A stretch of 64,000 nucleotides of DNA from Saccharopolyspora rhizosphaerae (lineage in GTDB: Bacteria; Actinomycetota; Actinomycetes; Mycobacteriales; Pseudonocardiaceae). Positions within the stretch are counted from its first letter, which is position 1; every line of letters begins with the position of its first letter. The notes under the pieces are model-generated. The model was not told the DNA's origin. It saw nothing but the letters and a program-made list of their open reading frames with translations, and searched no databases. The translations under genes were made by a program, and so were the position numbers. The DNA lies in NCBI RefSeq assembly GCF_003931915.1, contig NZ_RSAA01000006.1, positions 17,255 through 81,254 of the forward strand, given 5' to 3'. Of the stretch, positions 60,556 to 64,000 are shown piece by piece.

Positions 60556-61548
60556 GTGCTCAAGGTTTCCACGGCACTCGGTCTGACGGCCGCCGAGATC
60601 GAGCACGTCATCGAGCTCGCTGGGCTGGCTCCGTCGCTGCACAACTCGCAACCCTGGCGGTTCCGGGTCCTGCCGCACGTGATCGAACTGCACTACGACC
60701 CGTCCCACCGGCTGCCGGCCACGGACCCGTCGGAACGCGAGCTGCGCCTGGCCTGCGGCGCCGCGTTGTTCAACCTGCGGCTCGCGCTGGAAGGCGCCGG
60801 CGTCCGGCCGGTCGTGACCCTGCTCCCCCACCTGGCTGAGCCGACCGTGCTGGCGGAGATCCGCAGCGGTGGCCGCGCCGAGCCCCGCCCGGAGAGGCTT
60901 CGCCTGCGCGACGCGATCCCGAAGCGGCACAGCCACCGCGCCCCCTTCCGCGACATCCCGGTCCCGGCCGCGGACCGCAACCAAATGCTCCACGCCGCTC
61001 AAGCCGAGCAGTGCTGGCTGCACCTGATCACACCCGGTGAAGTCGGACCGCTGGAGGGCTTGGTCCACCGCGCGCACCGGGTGCAGGAGGCCTCTCCCCG
61101 GTTCCGCGCGGAGATGGCGGCGTGGACGGGACGGCCCGCCGACGTCTGGGAAGGCGTTCCCGCCTCCGCCGCAGGCCCCAAGCCGGGGCCGCAGGACCAG
61201 TGGGTGCACCGGGACTTCTCAGCCGGAACCGCCGCTCGCCCGGAAGGGCTCGAGTACGAGTCGCACCCGCTCCTGGCGGTGCTGTGCTCCCACCGCGAGG
61301 GGCAGGAGGCCGAGCTGCAAGCCGGGCAGGCGGCCCAGCACGTCTGGCTCACCGCCACCGACCGCGGCCTGTCAGCCTCGATGATCTCGGAGGTCATCGA
61401 GGTTCCCGACACGCGCGACGAACTGCGCCAGATGCTCGGCGGCACCCTGCACCCCCAAGCCCTGCTGCGCATCGGCTACGGAGGGGGCGCCGCGGTTCCC
61501 GCACCACGACGAGCCGTCGACGACCTCATCCTCGACGACGACACCTGA
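60556..61548 (+). CDS. Acg-family nitroreductase-like protein
   Basis: 330 residues from a GTG with AGGAGG 5 nt upstream. The nitroreductase-like fold in a tandem, partly degenerate form: [20 protein letters not shown] (about 15-34) is the FMN-binding signature, and [20 protein letters not shown] (about 264-283) belongs to the second half. Acg (Rv2032) in mycobacteria sequesters flavin during dormancy and lacks true nitroreductase activity. Position in the stress island supports the same group. Confidence 0.9.
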   Translation: MLKVSTALGLTAAEIEHVIELAGLAPSLHNSQPWRFRVLPHVIELHYDPSHRLPATDPSERELRLACGAALFNLRLALEGAGVRPVVTLLPHLAEPTVLAEIRSGGRAEPRPERLRLRDAIPKRHSHRAPFRDIPVPAADRNQMLHAAQAEQCWLHLITPGEVGPLEGLVHRAHRVQEASPRFRAEMAAWTGRPADVWEGVPASAAGPKPGPQDQWVHRDFSAGTAARPEGLEYESHPLLAVLCSHREGQEAELQAGQAAQHVWLTATDRGLSASMISEVIEVPDTRDELRQMLGGTLHPQALLRIGYGGGAAVPAPRRAVDDLILDDDT

Positions 61549-61779
61549 GGCCTCGGCTGCGCGCACGCGGGCGGACCACGGCTCGAGCATCGAGGTCGGG
61601 CACGTGCAGCCACGGGTTCGGACCCGCGCGTCCGCGCCCTGGCGTGATCGGGTCGCCGTCATGACCGGGCGTGGTGTGCGACCCGGGCAGATCCGCCGTG
61701 GTGAGGACATCCCCCCATCCAGGGCGGCGAGCGTGGTCCTGGGAGTCGGAACTCGCGCCACCATCGCCGAAGAGGAGCG

Positions 61780-62238
61780 TCATCGGCGCCGGTCGCGGAC
61801 CAGGTCGACGATCCGGTCGGCCGCGGCTTCCGGGTCTTCGTGCTCCCAGACGCGGACCACCAGCCAGCCGGCGGCGGTCAGTTCGGCGTCGGTGTCGCGA
61901 TCCCGCCGCACGACCCCGTCCAGCTTGCACCGCCACCACTCGCGGTTGTTCTTCGGGACGCGCCCGTGCTCCGGACACGAGTGCCAGAAGCCGCCGTCCA
62001 CGAACACCGCGATCCTGGCCCCGCTGAGCAGGACGTCCACGCGCCGACGCCTGTTCGTACCGGGCGGTGTCGCGTCCACCATGTAGCGCAACCCGCGCCG
62101 GTGCAACGCCCGGCGCAGCCGCAGCTCCGGTCGGGTGTCCCGGCGCCCCGTCCTGCGCATGAGCTCGGCGGTTGAGGGCGAACTCGCTCGAGGTGCAGGA
62201 CCTGGGTCGACGAACTCGTACACCTCCCCTCCCCCCAC
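61780..62238 (-). CDS. Very short patch repair endonuclease (Vsr-like)
   Basis: About 152 residues; the start is uncertain. Vsr landmarks: TGRRDTRPELRLRRALHRRG (about 30-49), the catalytic Asp in RRRRVDVLLSGARIAVFVDG, and GFWHSCPEHGRVPKNNREWW (about 83-102), which carries zinc and active-site residues. Vsr nicks T:G mismatches made by deamination of 5-methylcytosine and usually sits beside a cytosine methyltransferase. No methyltransferase is adjacent, so this copy is orphaned or serves one elsewhere. Confidence 0.9.
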   Translation of the reverse strand: MGGGEVYEFVDPGPAPRASSPSTAELMRRTGRRDTRPELRLRRALHRRGLRYMVDATPPGTNRRRRVDVLLSGARIAVFVDGGFWHSCPEHGRVPKNNREWWRCKLDGVVRRDRDTDAELTAAGWLVVRVWEHEDPEAAADRIVDLVRDRRR

Positions 62239-62380
62239 CCGGTTTCGAGGCCGCCTCAGGAGCGGTACCGGCCGACTCCCAGCGCAGTGTCCTCCGTCCT
62301 CGGAGATCCCGCGATCACGACTCGCCGGGGCGGAAGGAGGGGCGCCGGGTCCGCGAACAGCGACCCGGTCCAGCCTCTGC

Positions 62381-63328
62381 TCACCCGGATGCCCCGGCGT
62401 TCCGGGTGGCCCAGGCGTGGAAGGCTTCGGCGGAGGTGTGGGTCGGGGTGTACCCGAAGACCTCCTTGAGGCGCCGGTTGTCCAGCACGGGGCGGTGTTG
62501 CAGGAAGCGCGTCTGCTCGGGGCCGTAGGCGGTCAGGCCCAGGCGCTTGCCGATCGCCAGTGCTGCGCGCAGCAGTGGTTCCGGGATCGTGAGGACCGGT
62601 TTGCCGAGCCGGGTGGCGATCTCGTCGACGGTGAGGGCGCCGTCGCCGGCGACGTTGAACGTCCCGGTCGCCGGGCCGGTCACCGCGCGCTGGATGATGG
62701 CGACCACGTCGGTGTCCCAGATGAACACGAACGGGCTTTCGGCGCCCTTGATCTTGAGCAGGCGCGGGCGCTGGAACAACGCGGTGATCTGGTTGTCGAC
62801 GTCGGCGCCGAGGATCGTGCCGCTCCGCAGCACCACCTGCTCCAGCTCGGGGTGGGTCTCCCGCAGTTCGGCGAGCATCGCCTCGACCAGTCCCTTGTGG
62901 TGGCTGTAGGCGAATTCCGGGTTGCCGCGCACCGGCTGGTCCTCGCTGATCCAGGACGGGTTGTCGGGGTGGTAGCCGTAGGCGGCGCCGCTGGAGGACA
63001 CCACGACCCGCCGCACGCCGTGCTCCAGGCAGGCGTCGAAGACGTGCCGCGATCCGGTGACGTCGACGGCGTGCTCGCGCTCACGACTGGAGTTCCGGCC
63101 CGGTGTCACGACCGCTGCGAGGTGGACGACGACCTCGGGCCGGGCCGCGGCGATGGCCGACGAGACGACGGCGCGGTCGGTGACGTCCACGTGCACGTGC
63201 TCGACGCCGTCCACCGGCCGCGTCGGCTCCTGCAGGTCCGCGCTGACGACCTCGTGGCCGGCTGACGCCAAGCCGTGGACCACCGAGCGGCCGAGGAAGC
63301 CGTTCCCGCCTGTGACCAACACCTTCAT
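62381..63328 (-). CDS. NAD-dependent epimerase/dehydratase (extended SDR)
   Basis: 315 residues starting MKVLVTGGNGFLGRSVVHGL (glycine motif at about 7-13). VVVHLAAVVTPGRNS, SSSGAAYG and YSHHKGLVEAM (Tyr/Lys pair) are the extended-SDR active-site pattern. The C-terminal part (about 220-315) is variable and unlike sugar epimerases of known specificity. The ATG overlaps the stop of the preceding BASS-family gene (ATGA), so the two are coupled. Confidence 0.9.
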   Translation of the reverse strand: MKVLVTGGNGFLGRSVVHGLASAGHEVVSADLQEPTRPVDGVEHVHVDVTDRAVVSSAIAAARPEVVVHLAAVVTPGRNSSREREHAVDVTGSRHVFDACLEHGVRRVVVSSSGAAYGYHPDNPSWISEDQPVRGNPEFAYSHHKGLVEAMLAELRETHPELEQVVLRSGTILGADVDNQITALFQRPRLLKIKGAESPFVFIWDTDVVAIIQRAVTGPATGTFNVAGDGALTVDEIATRLGKPVLTIPEPLLRAALAIGKRLGLTAYGPEQTRFLQHRPVLDNRRLKEVFGYTPTHTSAEAFHAWATRNAGASG

Positions 63329-64000
63329 GCCTTCTGCACCTCCGTGCGCGATCGCCACCACTGCGCCAACGCCAGTCCCGCGATGATGTCCCAGATGCCC
63401 CACCAGGCCGCGACCAGCGCCATGCCGCCCAGTCCGTCGAAGAAGGTGAACACCAGCAGCAGGCCGAGACCCGCGTTGCGGATGCCGACCTCGAAGGTCA
63501 TCGCCTTGGTGCTCGCTGCGGGCAGCCTGCTCGCCCGCGCGACGAGGAACCCGATCAGCAGCGCCAGCGCGTCGTGCAGGAACACCGCGACCAGCACCAC
63601 GCCGATGTGGGCGGTGAACACGTCCCAGTTGTTCACCAGCCCGACCGCGATGACCGCGCTGAGCGCGAGGAACGAAACCGGGCCGACGACGCGGTGCCCG
63701 GTGCGCGCCGTCCGCGGCCACAGCCTCGCGATGGTGGTGCCGAGGGCGAACGGGAGGAAGATGACGAACGCGATCTCCCCGAGCAGCGCGGCCACCGACA
63801 CGTCGATGTCGCGGACCAGCGCGCCACCCGTGGGGTGCAAGGCGCCCCAGAACGCGAAGTTCAACGGCATCAGCACGACCGCCAGCACGTTGCCCACTGA
63901 GGTCATCGACACCGACAACGCGACGTCACCGCCGCTGCGGTGGGTGAGGATGTTGGAGACGTTGCCGGGAGGGCAGCAGGCCACCAGGACCATGCCCAGC
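63325..64000 (-). CDS. Bile acid:sodium symporter (BASS)-family protein, N-terminus off the right edge
   Basis: About 225 C-terminal residues are visible. CCPPGNVSNILTHRSGGDVA is the family's crossover motif (GG-SN), followed by about six helices (SMTSVGNVLAVVLMPLNFAF, EIAFVIFLPFALGTTIA, FEVGIRNAGLGLLLVFTFF). Full proteins have about 300-330 residues. BASS members import organic anions with Na+. Coupled to the epimerase gene by an ATGA overlap. Substrate unknown. Confidence 0.88.
   Translation of the reverse strand, partial: LGMVLVACCPPGNVSNILTHRSGGDVALSVSMTSVGNVLAVVLMPLNFAFWGALHPTGGALVRDIDVSVAALLGEIAFVIFLPFALGTTIARLWPRTARTGHRVVGPVSFLALSAVIAVGLVNNWDVFTAHIGVVLVAVFLHDALALLIGFLVARASRLPAASTKAMTFEVGIRNAGLGLLLVFTFFDGLGGMALVAAWWGIWDIIAGLALAQWWRSRTEVQKA

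Noticed and set aside
1..64000. tRNA, rRNA or CRISPR loci
   Set aside because: No cloverleaf-type sequence, rRNA signature or repeat-spacer array was recognised by eye; a covariance-model scan would be needed to exclude tRNAs fully.

Overview
The window reads as chromosomal DNA of a high-GC actinomycete. The preference for G/C at third codon positions, GTG and TTG starts, paired universal stress proteins, CvnD-type and DUF574-type remnants, a DmdR/IdeR-like iron box and a dormancy-type gene set all fit the Actinomycetes. A member of the Pseudonocardiales (Saccharopolyspora-like) is my best guess; this is inference from gene content, not a proven identification.

Layout. (1) 1-1.9 kb: a minus-strand operon of SDR dehydrogenase, UbiX-type flavin prenyltransferase and a LysR regulator that runs off the left edge. 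(2) 2.1-9.1 kb: a decayed accessory island. It is bounded by two inverted ~190-nt homologous sequences, each tied to a serine-recombinase gene tail and followed by a terminator-like hairpin. Inside are a small zinc-ribbon membrane protein, a 5'-truncated transporter, an unusual PPNPF-repeat membrane protein, a run of broken genes (GcvT-like, flavoprotein dehydrogenase, metallo-hydrolase joined to a CvnD GTPase) and an intact styrene-monooxygenase-like flavoenzyme. (3) 9-12.6 kb: TerC with a tiny membrane protein, then a stomatin (SPFH) and NfeD pair. (4) 12.6-13.7 kb: scrambled etfB/etfA remnants. (5) 13.7-21.5 kb: a catabolic block on the minus strand with a CocE-type hydrolase, an MBL hydrolase, a truncated SDR, a Fis-type regulator, a Baeyer-Villiger monooxygenase and an HSL-type esterase. 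The last two would together oxidise a ketone to an ester or lactone and hydrolyse it. (6) 21.9-39.5 kb: mixed genes, including AlkB, a VOC protein, a broken DUF574 methyltransferase, MFS, PhoU, an AI-2E family protein, an alkylsulfatase, DUF2235, FetB, two SRPBCC proteins, manganese catalase, DUF5872 and TspO.

(7) 39.7-47.3 kb: a tightly overlapping NIS-siderophore operon (decarboxylase, NIS synthetase, N-hydroxylase, MFS exporter, second NIS synthetase) behind an iron box and closed by a strong hairpin. It has no local acyltransferase. (8) 47.8-61.5 kb: a stress or dormancy island resembling in content the mycobacterial DosR regulon: three universal stress proteins, GH65 phosphorylase, Hsp20, MgtE-like transporter, a broken Rv2004c-like kinase, flavodoxin, HAD-trehalose-phosphatase, Rip3-like protease, alcohol dehydrogenase and Acg-like nitroreductase. 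(9) 61.8-64 kb: a Vsr endonuclease, an epimerase and a bile-acid:sodium-symporter-family protein cut by the right edge.

The most unusual items are the paired inverted recombinase-tail repeats with their terminators and mutually exclusive hairpins, the acyltransferase-less siderophore operon, and the dormancy-like island in which an OtsB1-type protein appears as two separate genes.
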